The notes beneath the pieces are model-generated. The model saw nothing but the letters and a program-made list of their open reading frames with translations. It did no database searches and was not told the origin of the DNA. A DNA stretch of 51,142 nt. Origin: Nannocystaceae bacterium (lineage in GTDB: Bacteria > Myxococcota_A > Polyangia > Nannocystales > Nannocystaceae). The position numbers and the translations under genes are program-made. The DNA is taken from contig JAIBBS010000043.1 of NCBI GenBank assembly GCA_019694555.1, forward strand, positions 1-51,142. The letters run 5' to 3'. Shown here one piece after another: positions 8,932 through 16,835 of the stretch (position 1 is its first letter; each line of letters opens with the position of its first letter).

Positions 8932-9207
8932 CGGCGGCACCGCGCGCGCGCTGCGGGACGGGCAGCACGTCCGCGTGGCCGACCTCGTGATCGCGCTCGA
9001 GCTGCAGGGCTCGTCGCAACGCGCGGCATCGCAGTCACATGCAATCGTCCAACCGCGACGGTGACGTCGCGAGGGCCGTAGCCCGCGCGCGCGACGACGT
9101 GCCATGTCACGCGGCATGGCCCGTGCAGTGGTGTCGATGCGGGCGACAGGAAGATCGCTCGATTGGAACGATCGTCCGAGGTCGTGGACGAAAGATGGAG
9201 TGGAGCG

Positions 9208-10131
9208 ATGACGAAGCAAGTCTCGATGTTGGTGGGTGCGTGGTTGGTGGCGATGATGGCCTGCGATCCCCAGGGGGACGACGACGTGGACTCGGCCGGC
9301 AGCGACGCCGAGCTGGACTCGGCCGGTGCTGGCGGTGGCAAGGTCGGGCCGAACGATCTCGAAGGCCAGCCCTGCGATTCCTCGATGGACGATGCGCGCA
9401 GCTGCGGTCGCGACGAGGGCACGCAGTACTGCCAATACCTCACCGAGAAGCCCACGTGGGGTCCCTGCGTGGCCGACCCGGAGTGCGAGCCGTCCCAGGT
9501 GCGGACGTGCGAGGACGAGGGCTCCACTGGCTACGACGACTCGAACGGCGAGCAGGGCATGCAGTACTGCGGCCTGGGACCGAGCGGCATTCCCGAGTGG
9601 AGCGACTGCGAGTCGGGCGACACGAGTACGCCGCTGGTGATCGTCCCGCCCGGTCAGCGCATCGAGCTCGACCACGCCGCGGCCGCGAGCTTCGAGCTCG
9701 GCAACACCTGCCTCGGCAGCGACTGGCCCGCCGCGCAGACGCCGTGGCTCGCGCTCGATCGCGACGGCAACGGCCAGATCGACGGCGGTCACGAGCTGTT
9801 CGGGTCCGCGGTCGTGCTCGGCGACGGTTCGCGCGCACGCAACGGTTTCCTCGCGCTGGCGGAGCTGGATCGCGACCGCAACGGTCGCATCGACGCCGCC
9901 GATCCGGACTTCGCGCGGCTGCGCCTGTGGCACGACCTCGATGGCGATCGCCGCAGCAGCGAGGGTGAGCTCGCGTTGCTCTCGACGCTGGGTCTGACGA
10001 GCGTACCGCTGGCGTTCCAGTCCGCGCACGCGTGCGACGACCGCGGCAACTGCGGTGTCGAGCGGGCCTGGACCACGCTCGCCGACGGTGGCCGCGCGGA
10101 GATCGTGGATCTCCACCTCGCGTGTCAGTGA
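9208..10131 (+). CDS. Lipoprotein with EF-hand-like calcium-binding repeats
   Basis: 307 residues from the ATG at 9208, chosen because a GGAG lies 7-10 bases upstream and MTKQVSMLVGAWLVAMMAC is a good lipoprotein signal. After an Asp/Ser linker there are Cys-containing segments (CGRDEGTQYCQY, CEDEGSTGYDD). The C-terminal half carries two calcium-loop-like stretches, DRDGNGQIDGGHELFG and DRDRNGRIDAADPDF, and then WHDLDGDRRSSEGEL. That order is typical of secreted 'dockerin/EF-hand-like' modules in hemolysin-type and adhesin proteins. A lone gene, ended by the hairpin at 10158-10189. Role: probably a calcium-stabilised surface protein. Confidence 0.82.
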   Translation: MTKQVSMLVGAWLVAMMACDPQGDDDVDSAGSDAELDSAGAGGGKVGPNDLEGQPCDSSMDDARSCGRDEGTQYCQYLTEKPTWGPCVADPECEPSQVRTCEDEGSTGYDDSNGEQGMQYCGLGPSGIPEWSDCESGDTSTPLVIVPPGQRIELDHAAAASFELGNTCLGSDWPAAQTPWLALDRDGNGQIDGGHELFGSAVVLGDGSRARNGFLALAELDRDRNGRIDAADPDFARLRLWHDLDGDRRSSEGELALLSTLGLTSVPLAFQSAHACDDRGNCGVERAWTTLADGGRAEIVDLHLACQ

Positions 10132-10157
10132 GGCCCGGCGGCGCCGCTCCGCGCGAC

Positions 10158-10189
10158 GAGCGTCCGTCCGCACCTGCGGACGGGCGCTC
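10158..10189. terminator. Bidirectional hairpin between convergent genes
   Basis: A 14-bp stem (gagcgtccgtccgc with gcggacgggcgctc, one G-T wobble) and a 4-nt loop. It lies between the plus gene ending at 10131 and the minus gene whose stop codon (10188-10190) overlaps the stem. Confidence 0.65.
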
Positions 10190-10643
10190 AGCCTTGCGGC
10201 GTGGGCTCGCGATGCCCCGGCGGGCAGGGATCGTGCTCGCGCACGACCTCACCGCGCGGCACGATCCCCTCCTTGTCGTGGCGCGAGTACTCGTTCACGA
10301 ACACCGAGCGCCCGACCAGCGCACCTTTGCGATCGTAGACGTAGCGAAACGAGGTGTACACGATGCTGGTCGGATCGGTCTGCACCGACAGCACGGTGTA
10401 GCGGCCGACGGTGCCCAGTCGCACCGTCGCGATCTGCTTGCACTGCTGCTCGATCTCCTTCTGCAGCTCCGTGCACGGCACCGCGTTGCAATCGAGCGCG
10501 CGCGCGGTCGTGTCCTCGCCCTGCGTCGGCGGCGGTGCGAACTGGGTCGTGCCACCGGTGGTGGGTGTGGTCGTGGTGGTGGTGGCGCCTGCGGGGCGAC
10601 ACGCCACCAGCGCCGCGAACGCGAGCACCGCCGCGCGCGTCAT
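10188..10643 (-). CDS. Small lipoprotein, unknown function
   Basis: 151 residues from the ATG at 10643, which overlaps the stop of the methyltransferase gene by 4 bp. The signal MTRAAVLAFAALVAC gives a lipobox Cys near residue 15, followed by a Thr-rich run (TTTTTTPTTGGTT) and a small domain with Cys pairs DCNAVPC and EQQCKQ. The C-terminal portion (RYTVLSVQTDPTSIVYTSF, YVYDRKGALVG) looks like beta strands that may form a compact mixed domain. I do not recognise a family. It is translated with the PRMT-like enzyme, but one is cytoplasmic and the other exported, so a direct functional link is uncertain. Confidence 0.78.
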   Translation of the reverse strand: MTRAAVLAFAALVACRPAGATTTTTTPTTGGTTQFAPPPTQGEDTTARALDCNAVPCTELQKEIEQQCKQIATVRLGTVGRYTVLSVQTDPTSIVYTSFRYVYDRKGALVGRSVFVNEYSRHDKEGIVPRGEVVREHDPCPPGHREPTPQG

Positions 10644-11605
10644 CGCGGCCTCGTGAACGCAGCCGCACGGCGCGGGCGCGTGTCGTGCTCCTCGAGCGGA
10701 CCATCGTCGATGCGCACGGACCAGTACTTCTCGGTGCCGCCCTGCGAGCTGGGCTCGCATCGCAGCTCCACCTCGATGCGTGCACCGACGGCGACGTGGC
10801 GGGGCTCGTGCAGCGGGAAGATCATGCGGCCCCAGTGCGTGAGCGGGGCGCCCGGTGCGGTGGTGAGCACGGCGCCGCCACCCATGTCGGCGTCGAACCA
10901 GGTCGCGATCGCGGACAGCTCGCCCTCGCGCGCGACCGTGAACGACAGCCGCGCGGCGAAGACGTCGTCGGCCTCCTCGCGGCTGCAGCGGTAGGCATCG
11001 TGACGCCACAGCACCTGCGCCGGCGCGAGCATGTCCTCCTCGGTCACGGCCCACTGCACCAGATCGGTCTCGTTGGCGGTCGCATCCGCGATCACCGAGA
11101 GGTCGACGCCGTGCGGACGCGAGCGCCAGTGCTGCTGCGCGTCGTCGAACTCGACGATCCACATCGGCGCGGCCATGGCCGTGACCGCGGCCGGCACCAC
11201 GCGGCCGCCCGGCGCGAGGAAGCGATCGCGTGCGATGAGCAGCGGCGCGAGCATGTTCTCGTCCACGCCCAGGCCGCCCATCCACTCGGACACGATCACG
11301 TCGACCTTGCCGGGCAGATCGATCTCCTCGAGGTCGTCCTGGATCACCGTGATGCGATCGGCGAAGCCGTTGCGCTCGATCACGCGGCGCGCGACCGCGG
11401 CGATGTCGGTGCGCTCGACCGCATACACGCGGCTGGCCCCGGCCTGCGCCGCGAACACGCTGAGGATGCCGGTACCGGCACCCATGTCGAGCACGACGTC
11501 ACCCGGCCGCACCGCGCGGACCAGCGCCTCGCGATAGGCCTCGTTGCGAACCGAGTCCGCGAGCATCCATCGATGCACACCGACCTGTGCGTAGCCTTCC
11601 GCCAT
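10640..11605 (-). CDS. PRMT-like protein arginine N-methyltransferase
   Basis: 321 residues from the ATG at 11605. The SAM-binding motif I reads VLDMGAGTGILSVF (38-51), and the acidic residue after strand beta-2 is in YAVE (E64). The double-E loop is SEWMGGLGVDENML, with E107 and E116. The THW loop is present as LTHWGRMIF (256-258), and a beta-barrel-like C-terminal half follows. Together these are the signatures of type I PRMTs, which methylate arginine side chains using S-adenosylmethionine. The family is chiefly eukaryotic and uncommon in bacteria. The N-terminus (YAQVGVHRWMLADSVRNEAY) matches the alphaX/Y region. It lies 73 bp after the HTH-citrate synthase gene and overlaps a lipoprotein gene. 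The substrate is unknown. Confidence 0.88.
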   Translation of the reverse strand: MAEGYAQVGVHRWMLADSVRNEAYREALVRAVRPGDVVLDMGAGTGILSVFAAQAGASRVYAVERTDIAAVARRVIERNGFADRITVIQDDLEEIDLPGKVDVIVSEWMGGLGVDENMLAPLLIARDRFLAPGGRVVPAAVTAMAAPMWIVEFDDAQQHWRSRPHGVDLSVIADATANETDLVQWAVTEEDMLAPAQVLWRHDAYRCSREEADDVFAARLSFTVAREGELSAIATWFDADMGGGAVLTTAPGAPLTHWGRMIFPLHEPRHVAVGARIEVELRCEPSSQGGTEKYWSVRIDDGPLEEHDTRPRRAAAFTRPR

Positions 11606-11678
11606 GATGCGAACCACTCCCTCGATCGTGGACGACGATCGCCGCGGATGATGCCACAGCTGCCGCGCGCGCGTCGGC

Positions 11679-12914
11679 TCACGGACCCACGTAGCGCGCG
11701 CGCGGTCGCAGGATGAAGCCAGCGGCGCGCTGCTCCAGCGCGTGCGCGATCCACCCCGCGGTTCGACCCAGCGCGAACAGGCCGGTCGCGGTGCCCGGCG
11801 GCAGTCCGCACGCGATCGTGATCGCGACCAGGCCGGCGTCGAGGTTGGGCGCGTCGCGGCCGCGCTCGGCCATGGCGCGCAACAGCGACTCCAACGTGAG
11901 CCAGCGTTGCGAGCGCGGCGCCATCGCGCGCGCACACGCGAGCAGCGGCGGCACGCGCGGATCGCCGGCGGGATAGATCGGGTGGCCGAAGCCGGGGATC
12001 CGCTCGCCCAGCCGCAGCCGCTCGCGCACCAGCGCGGGCACGCGCGAAGGCGCACCGGCGCGTTCGAGCAGCTGCTCGAGCAGTCGCGAGGCCGCGCCGT
12101 GACGCGGACCGCTCATCACGTGCAGACCCGCGGCGACGCTCGCGGCCAGGTCCGCGCCGGTCGAGGCCGCGACGCGCACGCCGAAGGCCGAGGCGTTGAG
12201 CTCGTGGTCGGCGCTGACGACCAACGCGAGCTCGATCGCGGCGCGCTTGCGCGGATGCTCGGCGCAGCCGAGCGCCCAGGCACAGCGCTCGGCCACCGTC
12301 GGCGTCGAGCCGCGTCCACGCGAGGGCACTGGCGGCCACGCGAGCGCCATCGCGAGCGTGGCCACCAGCGCGCGCGCGCCTGCGATCGCGTCGTCCTCGA
12401 GCGCCGCGCCGTGGGCCAGGCCGATCCACGACGCCACCCACGCCAGCCGCGGGATCGCGGCGCCGGGCGCCTGCAGCACCGCACGCAGTCGCGACCACGG
12501 CAGCGGCAACGCCGTCCACGGCTGCACGCGTGCCGGCAGCGCGCCGGACCACAGCAGCTCGGCCACGCGCTCGAAGCCGACGCCGTCGGCGACCAGCCGC
12601 GACAACGCATGACCGCGGTAGCGGATGTCGCCCTCACCCAACGCCGTGATCGCCGAGTCGAGCACCGGCTCGCCGAAGCGCAACGCCGCCGCTGCGACCG
12701 CACCGTGGCCCGCACGCGCCCGCTTGCGCACGAGCAAGCGATCGATGTCGTCGGGATCGTACAGATGCCGGCGACCGTGGGGACCGGGGCGACTGCGCAC
12801 GAGCCCGCGTGCGGCGTAGGCGTAGAGCGTGCGCACGTCGACGCCGAGGCGCGCGGCGGCCGTGCGCGCGTCGAGCAGCGAACGTTGATCGTCGATTCCA
12901 CGTTGATCAACCAT
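11679..12914 (-). CDS. Citrate synthase family protein with N-terminal helix-turn-helix
   Basis: 411 residues from the ATG at 12914. Residues about 12-65 form a MerR/excisionase-like winged helix (LDARTAAARLGVDVRTLYAYA, then GRRHLYDPDDIDRLL). The rest is a citrate synthase fold with the catalytic triad in place: H237 (SADHELNASAF), H311 (GFGHPIYPAGDPR) and D359 (NLDAG). It ends in the usual LRPRARYVG. The reaction would be condensation of acetyl-CoA (or propionyl-CoA) with oxaloacetate. The HTH could make it DNA-binding or may serve dimerisation. A TCTAAT element sits 9 nt before the start. It is divergent from a second citrate synthase, which suggests paired or alternative isozymes. Confidence 0.9.
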   Translation of the reverse strand: MVDQRGIDDQRSLLDARTAAARLGVDVRTLYAYAARGLVRSRPGPHGRRHLYDPDDIDRLLVRKRARAGHGAVAAAALRFGEPVLDSAITALGEGDIRYRGHALSRLVADGVGFERVAELLWSGALPARVQPWTALPLPWSRLRAVLQAPGAAIPRLAWVASWIGLAHGAALEDDAIAGARALVATLAMALAWPPVPSRGRGSTPTVAERCAWALGCAEHPRKRAAIELALVVSADHELNASAFGVRVAASTGADLAASVAAGLHVMSGPRHGAASRLLEQLLERAGAPSRVPALVRERLRLGERIPGFGHPIYPAGDPRVPPLLACARAMAPRSQRWLTLESLLRAMAERGRDAPNLDAGLVAITIACGLPPGTATGLFALGRTAGWIAHALEQRAAGFILRPRARYVGP

Positions 12915-12923
12915 GCAAGCGGG

Positions 12924-12929
12924 ATTAGA
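12924..12929 (-). promoter_or_regulatory. -10-like TCTAAT, 9 nt before start codon
   Basis: On the minus strand TCTAAT (one mismatch to TATAAT) is followed by 9 nt and the ATG at 12914, so transcripts would be leaderless or nearly so. It is the most AT-rich spot in the 73-bp divergent gap. Confidence 0.5.
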
Positions 12930-12987
12930 CCAGATCGCGAGGGGCCCGACGGCGTCCGCATTCGCGGCCCGCGGCCGAACGCTCGAG

Positions 12988-14103
12988 ATGGAACCCACCG
13001 ATGTGCATGCCGAGGGGCTCGACCGCGTGGTCGTGGCCCGCACTGCAATCTCCATGGTCGACGGCGAGGCTGGCCGGCTGGTGCTGGCCGGGCGCGCGGT
13101 CGAAGACCTCGCCGGCGTCCGCTTCGAGGCGATCGTGTCGCGGCTGTGGCGGGCGGCCGCGGGGCCGCGGCCGGACCCGCACGCCATCGTGCCCGCGGGC
13201 CTCGACGAGACCTCGCTGCGCACGGCGCTGGGCGCCGCACGGCGGCGCGCGGCCACGCGGCTGGGCGACGGCGGCGCATGGCTGCAACTGCCGGTGGCGA
13301 TGGACGCGGTGCGCGGTGCGGTCGCGTTGCTGCACGACGACACACCCGCGCTCGATGTCGTGGCGACGGTCGCGGTCGCGACCGCGTGGTGGATCGCGGC
13401 GCGGCGCGGCGTCGCGTTGCCACCGCCCGACGGCGCGCGCGATCACGCCAGCGACCTGCTGCGCATGATCACGGGTGAGGCCGCGCCCGCGCCCGCGGCT
13501 GCGCTGGCGCGCTACCTCGTGACGGTGAGCGATCACGGCATGAACGCGTCGACCTTCGCCGCGCGCGTGGTCACCTCGACCGGCGCCGATCCAGTCTCCG
13601 CCGTGGTCGCGGCCCTGGGCGCCCTCAAGGGCCCGCTGCACGGCGGCGCACCCGGCCCCGTGCTCGACATGCTCGACGCCGTCGGCGAGCCCGCACGCGC
13701 ACACGCGTGGCTGCAGGCCCAGCTCGACGCCGGCCACCGCATCATGGGCATGGGCCATCGCATCTACCGCGTCCGCGATCCACGGGCCGCCGCGCTCGAG
13801 CAGGCCATCACGAGCCTCGAGCCCGGCGCCGGCGCATCCCGCGGCGGCGCCGCGCGGCTGGCCCTCGCACGCGCGGTCGAGCGCGAGGCCACCGCGCTGC
13901 TGGCCGCGAGACACCCCGAACGCCCGCTGGCCGCCAACGTCGAGTTCTACACCGCCGTGTTGCTCGACGCGCTCGAGCTCCCGCGCGAGGCCTTCACCGC
14001 GATCTTCGCCTGCGGCCGCGTCGCAGGCTGGCTCGCGCACGTGGAGGAGCAACGCCGCTGCGGCCGGCTTGTGCGGCCGCAATCGCAGTACGTGGGCGAC
14101 TGA
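12988..14103 (+). CDS. Citrate synthase (second, single-domain paralogue)
   Basis: 371 residues from the ATG at 12988. An upstream in-frame ATG at 12913 would overlap the divergent start, so I prefer 12988, which gives the family-typical opening EGLDRVVVARTAISMVDGEAGRL. Catalytic histidines are H183 (SDHGMNASTF) and H257 (GMGHRIYRVRDPR). The usual third residue, Asp, is Glu here (E319 in ANVEFYTA). From memory, NVEF is found in a subset of citrate synthases, so this need not be inactivating. The protein ends VRPQSQYVGD, which keeps the substrate-binding Arg region. It is divergent from the HTH-containing paralogue, and the two may form a mixed complex or serve different acyl-CoAs. Confidence 0.88.
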   Translation: MEPTDVHAEGLDRVVVARTAISMVDGEAGRLVLAGRAVEDLAGVRFEAIVSRLWRAAAGPRPDPHAIVPAGLDETSLRTALGAARRRAATRLGDGGAWLQLPVAMDAVRGAVALLHDDTPALDVVATVAVATAWWIAARRGVALPPPDGARDHASDLLRMITGEAAPAPAAALARYLVTVSDHGMNASTFAARVVTSTGADPVSAVVAALGALKGPLHGGAPGPVLDMLDAVGEPARAHAWLQAQLDAGHRIMGMGHRIYRVRDPRAAALEQAITSLEPGAGASRGGAARLALARAVEREATALLAARHPERPLAANVEFYTAVLLDALELPREAFTAIFACGRVAGWLAHVEEQRRCGRLVRPQSQYVGD

Positions 14104-14106
14104 CGC

Positions 14107-14142
14107 GCGCGAGCGAGGCTCACGCCGCGCGGCGACGCACGC
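14107..14142. repeat. 36-bp direct repeat, copy 1
   Basis: Identical over 36 bases to 14550-14585, which contains the last codons and stop of sthA. Weaker similarity continues to about 14160 with a small gap. It looks like a leftover of a duplication of the sthA 3' end next to the citrate synthase stop codon. Confidence 0.8.
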
Positions 14143-14194
14143 GCTCTCCGTGCGCGCACGTGCATCGATCGTCGAGCCGCAGTCGCGACGCGTC

Positions 14195-14333
14195 CTTCAC
14201 TCGTGCTCCCCGACGCGCCGCTGCCTCCGACGATAGACTTCCCGCCGCAGCCCAGCAGCACGATCGCGACCGCGACTCCCGCCACGGTCGCTGCATCGCG
14301 GCGCCGCGTGCCCGCGACGCTGCTGCGGTGCAT
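14195..14333 (-). pseudogene. Truncated lipoprotein gene remnant
   Basis: From an ATG at 14333 the minus strand reads a basic start, a hydrophobic run VAGVAVAIVLLGC with a lipobox Cys and a GGSGASGSTSEG linker, exactly the style of the lipoproteins in this window. After about 47 codons the frame becomes Arg-rich and runs antisense into the citrate synthase gene. The mature domain is therefore missing, and the break lies near the duplicated sthA tail. A functional short lipopeptide cannot be excluded but seems unlikely. Confidence 0.4.
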
Positions 14334-14549
14334 CGCCACGATGCGCGAACACTGCAGCAACGCGCCCGAATCCTGCCGATCGCATTCCACGACGGATGCT
14401 GCTGACCGCGACGCCTCGATCACATCGTCCCGCGGGATGCATCCGTCTCCCATCCCCGTGCACACTAGCACGTGAGCTCGCGCCGCCACTGCACTCGCGT
14501 CGGGCGGCCCGGGCACCACCGCTGCCGCTGCGATGTCCGCCGCCGCCCG

Positions 14550-14585
14550 GCGCGAGCGAGGCTCACGCCGCGCGGCGACGCACGC
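14550..14585. repeat. 36-bp direct repeat, copy 2 (sthA 3' end)
   Basis: Second copy of the repeat at 14107-14142; it covers the C-terminal VRRRAA codons and stop of sthA on the minus strand. Confidence 0.8.
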
Positions 14586-15972
14586 CCGTGCGCACGCGCG
14601 TGAGCAGATCGAGCGCAGCCACGCGATAGGCCTCGGCCATGGTCGGGAAGTTGAAGACGCCCTCGACCAGCTCGCGCACGCGGCCGCCGCTGCGCAGCAG
14701 CAACAGTCCCAGGTGCACGAGCTCGGTCGCGCCCTCGCCGACGATGCCGACGCCCAGCAGACGCTCGCCGTCGGCGTCGGCGACGAGCTTGAGGAAGCCG
14801 TCGGGCTCGCCCGCGATGTGCCCGCGCGCGATGCCGGCGAAGTCGGCGCGGCCGACGGTGATCTCACCATGGCGCTCGCGGGCGGATCGCTCGGTCTCAC
14901 CGACTGCCGCGAGCTCGGGGATCGTGAAGATGCCCATCGGCACCAGGCTCGGCGCGTCGCCGGTGTCGTGCCCGAGCGCGTGCATCACCGCGCGGCGGCC
15001 CTGCTCCATCGAGTACGACGCCAGCGATGGCGGACCGATGACGTCACCCACGGCGTAGATGTGCGGCACCGCGGTGCGACCGTCGACGTCGACGGGGATG
15101 CGACCGTGGGTGTCGACCGCGATGCCGGCGGCGGACAGTCCCAGGCTCGCGGTGTTGGGCACGCGGCCCAGCGCGACCATGACCTTCTCGCTGGTGATCG
15201 CCTCGCCACCGTCGGTGACGGTGGTGACCGCGGCGAGCCCGTCGGGCTCGAGGCCGCGGACCTTGCGATCGCCGAGGTACACGCCACCGGCGGCCTCGAA
15301 CGCGCGCAGGAAGCCCTCGGACAGCTCGGGATCGAGGAACGCGAGCGGTCGCGGTGCGCGATCGATGATGGTCACGAGCACGCCCAGGCTGGCGAAGATC
15401 GCGGCGTACTCGCACGCGATGATGCCGCCACCGATGATCACCAGCGAGTGCGGCAGGTACTCGAGCCCGAGCACCGAGTCGCTGTCGAGCACGAGGTCGT
15501 GATCGACCGGCGTCTCGGGTGGGTTGCGCGGGCGCGAGCCGGTCGCGACCACGATGTGCTTGGCCGTCAGCCGCCGCGCCGCGCCGCTGGGGCTGCGGAT
15601 CTCGAGCTCGTGCGGCGACACGAAGCGCGCGTTGCCGTGGATGCGATCGACGCCGGCGACCGCGAGCTCGTCGCGGATGCTGCCGACGTGGCGCGCGATG
15701 ACCTGATCGAGCTGGCCGCGAACGTGCGAGAAGCGGACCTCGGACGGCAGCACCAGGCCGAAGCGCTCGGCCTGGCGGAAGAACCGCGACAGCTGCACCG
15801 CGGCCTCGCGCAGGGTCTTGCTGGGAATCGTGCCGCGGTGCACACACGCGCCACCGGGCTGCGCGTCGCGCTCGACCACCGCAACCTTCGCGCCGGCCCC
15901 GGCGGCGCACAGCGCCGCCTTCTGGCCACCGGGGCCGGCACCAATGACAATCCAATCGTAGTGGTCGCTCAT
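14563..15972 (-). CDS. sthA: Soluble (Si-specific) pyridine nucleotide transhydrogenase
   Basis: 469 residues from the ATG at 15972, overlapping the HDOD gene stop as ATGA. FAD-binding GAGPGG at 11-16, NAD(P)-binding VIIGGGIIACEYA in the middle, and YAVGDVIGPP for the FAD ribityl contact. The redox-active disulfide of dihydrolipoamide-type enzymes is replaced by GGACVHRGTIPSK (a single Cys, then Thr), which is the mark of SthA within this flavoprotein family. The C-terminal interface VEGVFNFPTMAEAY is also typical. It transfers hydride between NADPH and NAD+ in the cytoplasm to balance the two pools. It is the last gene of an operon with an HDOD protein and a methyltransferase. Confidence 0.92.
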   Translation of the reverse strand: MSDHYDWIVIGAGPGGQKAALCAAGAGAKVAVVERDAQPGGACVHRGTIPSKTLREAAVQLSRFFRQAERFGLVLPSEVRFSHVRGQLDQVIARHVGSIRDELAVAGVDRIHGNARFVSPHELEIRSPSGAARRLTAKHIVVATGSRPRNPPETPVDHDLVLDSDSVLGLEYLPHSLVIIGGGIIACEYAAIFASLGVLVTIIDRAPRPLAFLDPELSEGFLRAFEAAGGVYLGDRKVRGLEPDGLAAVTTVTDGGEAITSEKVMVALGRVPNTASLGLSAAGIAVDTHGRIPVDVDGRTAVPHIYAVGDVIGPPSLASYSMEQGRRAVMHALGHDTGDAPSLVPMGIFTIPELAAVGETERSARERHGEITVGRADFAGIARGHIAGEPDGFLKLVADADGERLLGVGIVGEGATELVHLGLLLLRSGGRVRELVEGVFNFPTMAEAYRVAALDLLTRVRTGVRRRAA

Positions 15973-16793
15973 GCCATCGACTCCACGGTGGCGGCGATGG
16001 TCGATGCCATCGCGACGATCGTCTCGAGCTCTTCGGGATACAGGTTCAGCGCGGTCACGTCGTCGGCCGCGGCCGCCTGACCGCGCGCGAGCGCGGCGGC
16101 GATGCGCGCGGTGCAGACGTGATCGAGGTACTTGGGATCGGGCACGTCCGCGATCGCGGCGCGCACCGGCGCGGTCAGCTGCCACGCGTCACACAGCAGC
16201 AGCCCCGCGGTGCGACCGTGCCGCGCCAGCGCGGCCTCGACCGCGGCGGCATCGCTGGCGACGCGCGAGCGCGACAGCACGCGCAGGATCACCGGCACGC
16301 CGACCTCGCGCAGCAGGCCACACAGGAACGCGGAGTCGACCGCCTGTCGCCGCAGCCGTGCGATCTCCTTGGCAAACAGCGCGGTCGCGAGCGCGTCGCG
16401 CCACCACGCCTGCATGTGCTGCTCGAAGCCGCCGTGATCGACCAGCGCGCTGCGCATCGCCGCGGTGGTGGCGAGCGTGGCGACCTCGAGCAGTCCCAGG
16501 CGCAGCACCGCCTGCCGCGCGGACACGATCTCGACGGTGCTGCCGAACATCGCGGAGTTGGCCGCGCGCAGCACCGTGGCACACAACGCGGGATCCTTCT
16601 CGATCGCGCGCGCGACCTCGGCCGCGCCGCGCTTGGGGTCACGCGCGGCGATCATCACCTCGTGCGCGACCTTGGGTAGCACCGGCAGGTCGACCGCACC
16701 GGCCGCGAGCGCGGCCTCGACGGCTTCGAGCGGACCTGCGGCGCGGGCGCGGGAATCGGACGACGTCGCGGCCGTGCTCACGGCAGCCTGCAT
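15969..16793 (-). CDS. HDOD domain signalling protein
   Basis: 274 residues. The HDOD core is seen in LPVLPKVAHEVMIAARDP, then AIEKDPALCATVLRAANSAMFG and SARQAVLRLGLLEVATLA, followed by the helical AFLCGLLREVGVPVIL segment, where the HD pair of true HD phosphodiesterases is absent (GLLREVG in place of GLLHDIG). HDOD proteins are non-catalytic scaffolds found in bacterial signalling and stress control. Starts with ATG at 16793, 42 bp after the methyltransferase gene. Its stop overlaps the sthA start, so it is co-transcribed with a redox-balance enzyme. Confidence 0.9.
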   Translation of the reverse strand: MQAAVSTAATSSDSRARAAGPLEAVEAALAAGAVDLPVLPKVAHEVMIAARDPKRGAAEVARAIEKDPALCATVLRAANSAMFGSTVEIVSARQAVLRLGLLEVATLATTAAMRSALVDHGGFEQHMQAWWRDALATALFAKEIARLRRQAVDSAFLCGLLREVGVPVILRVLSRSRVASDAAAVEAALARHGRTAGLLLCDAWQLTAPVRAAIADVPDPKYLDHVCTARIAAALARGQAAAADDVTALNLYPEELETIVAMASTIAATVESMA

Positions 16794-16835
16794 CGTCCCC
16801 GCGCCGCGCGAGCGAAAGTGCCAGATCGGTCCGGA

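Larger units (their letters stand above)
14104..14562. other. Gene-poor stretch with duplicated SthA 3' end and decayed lipoprotein
   Basis: About 460 bases between the convergent citrate synthase and sthA genes. They hold the 36-bp repeat copy at 14107-14142, a truncated lipoprotein start on the minus strand (14195-14333), and otherwise low-complexity GC-rich sequence in which I see no complete gene. Confidence 0.5.

Noticed and set aside
9160..9207. GGAAC-type ECF promoter before the EF-hand lipoprotein gene
   Set aside because: A GGAAC lies at about 9167 but no convincing second box at 16-17 nt; not reported as a feature.
12913..12987. Upstream ATG at 12913 as start of the second citrate synthase
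   Set aside because: It would overlap the divergent ATG by 2 bp and remove the promoter; the family-typical N-terminus begins at 12988.
16289..16642. Arg-rich frame inside the HDOD gene region
   Set aside because: Shadow frame with no domain; the HDOD frame has clear motifs and normal composition.
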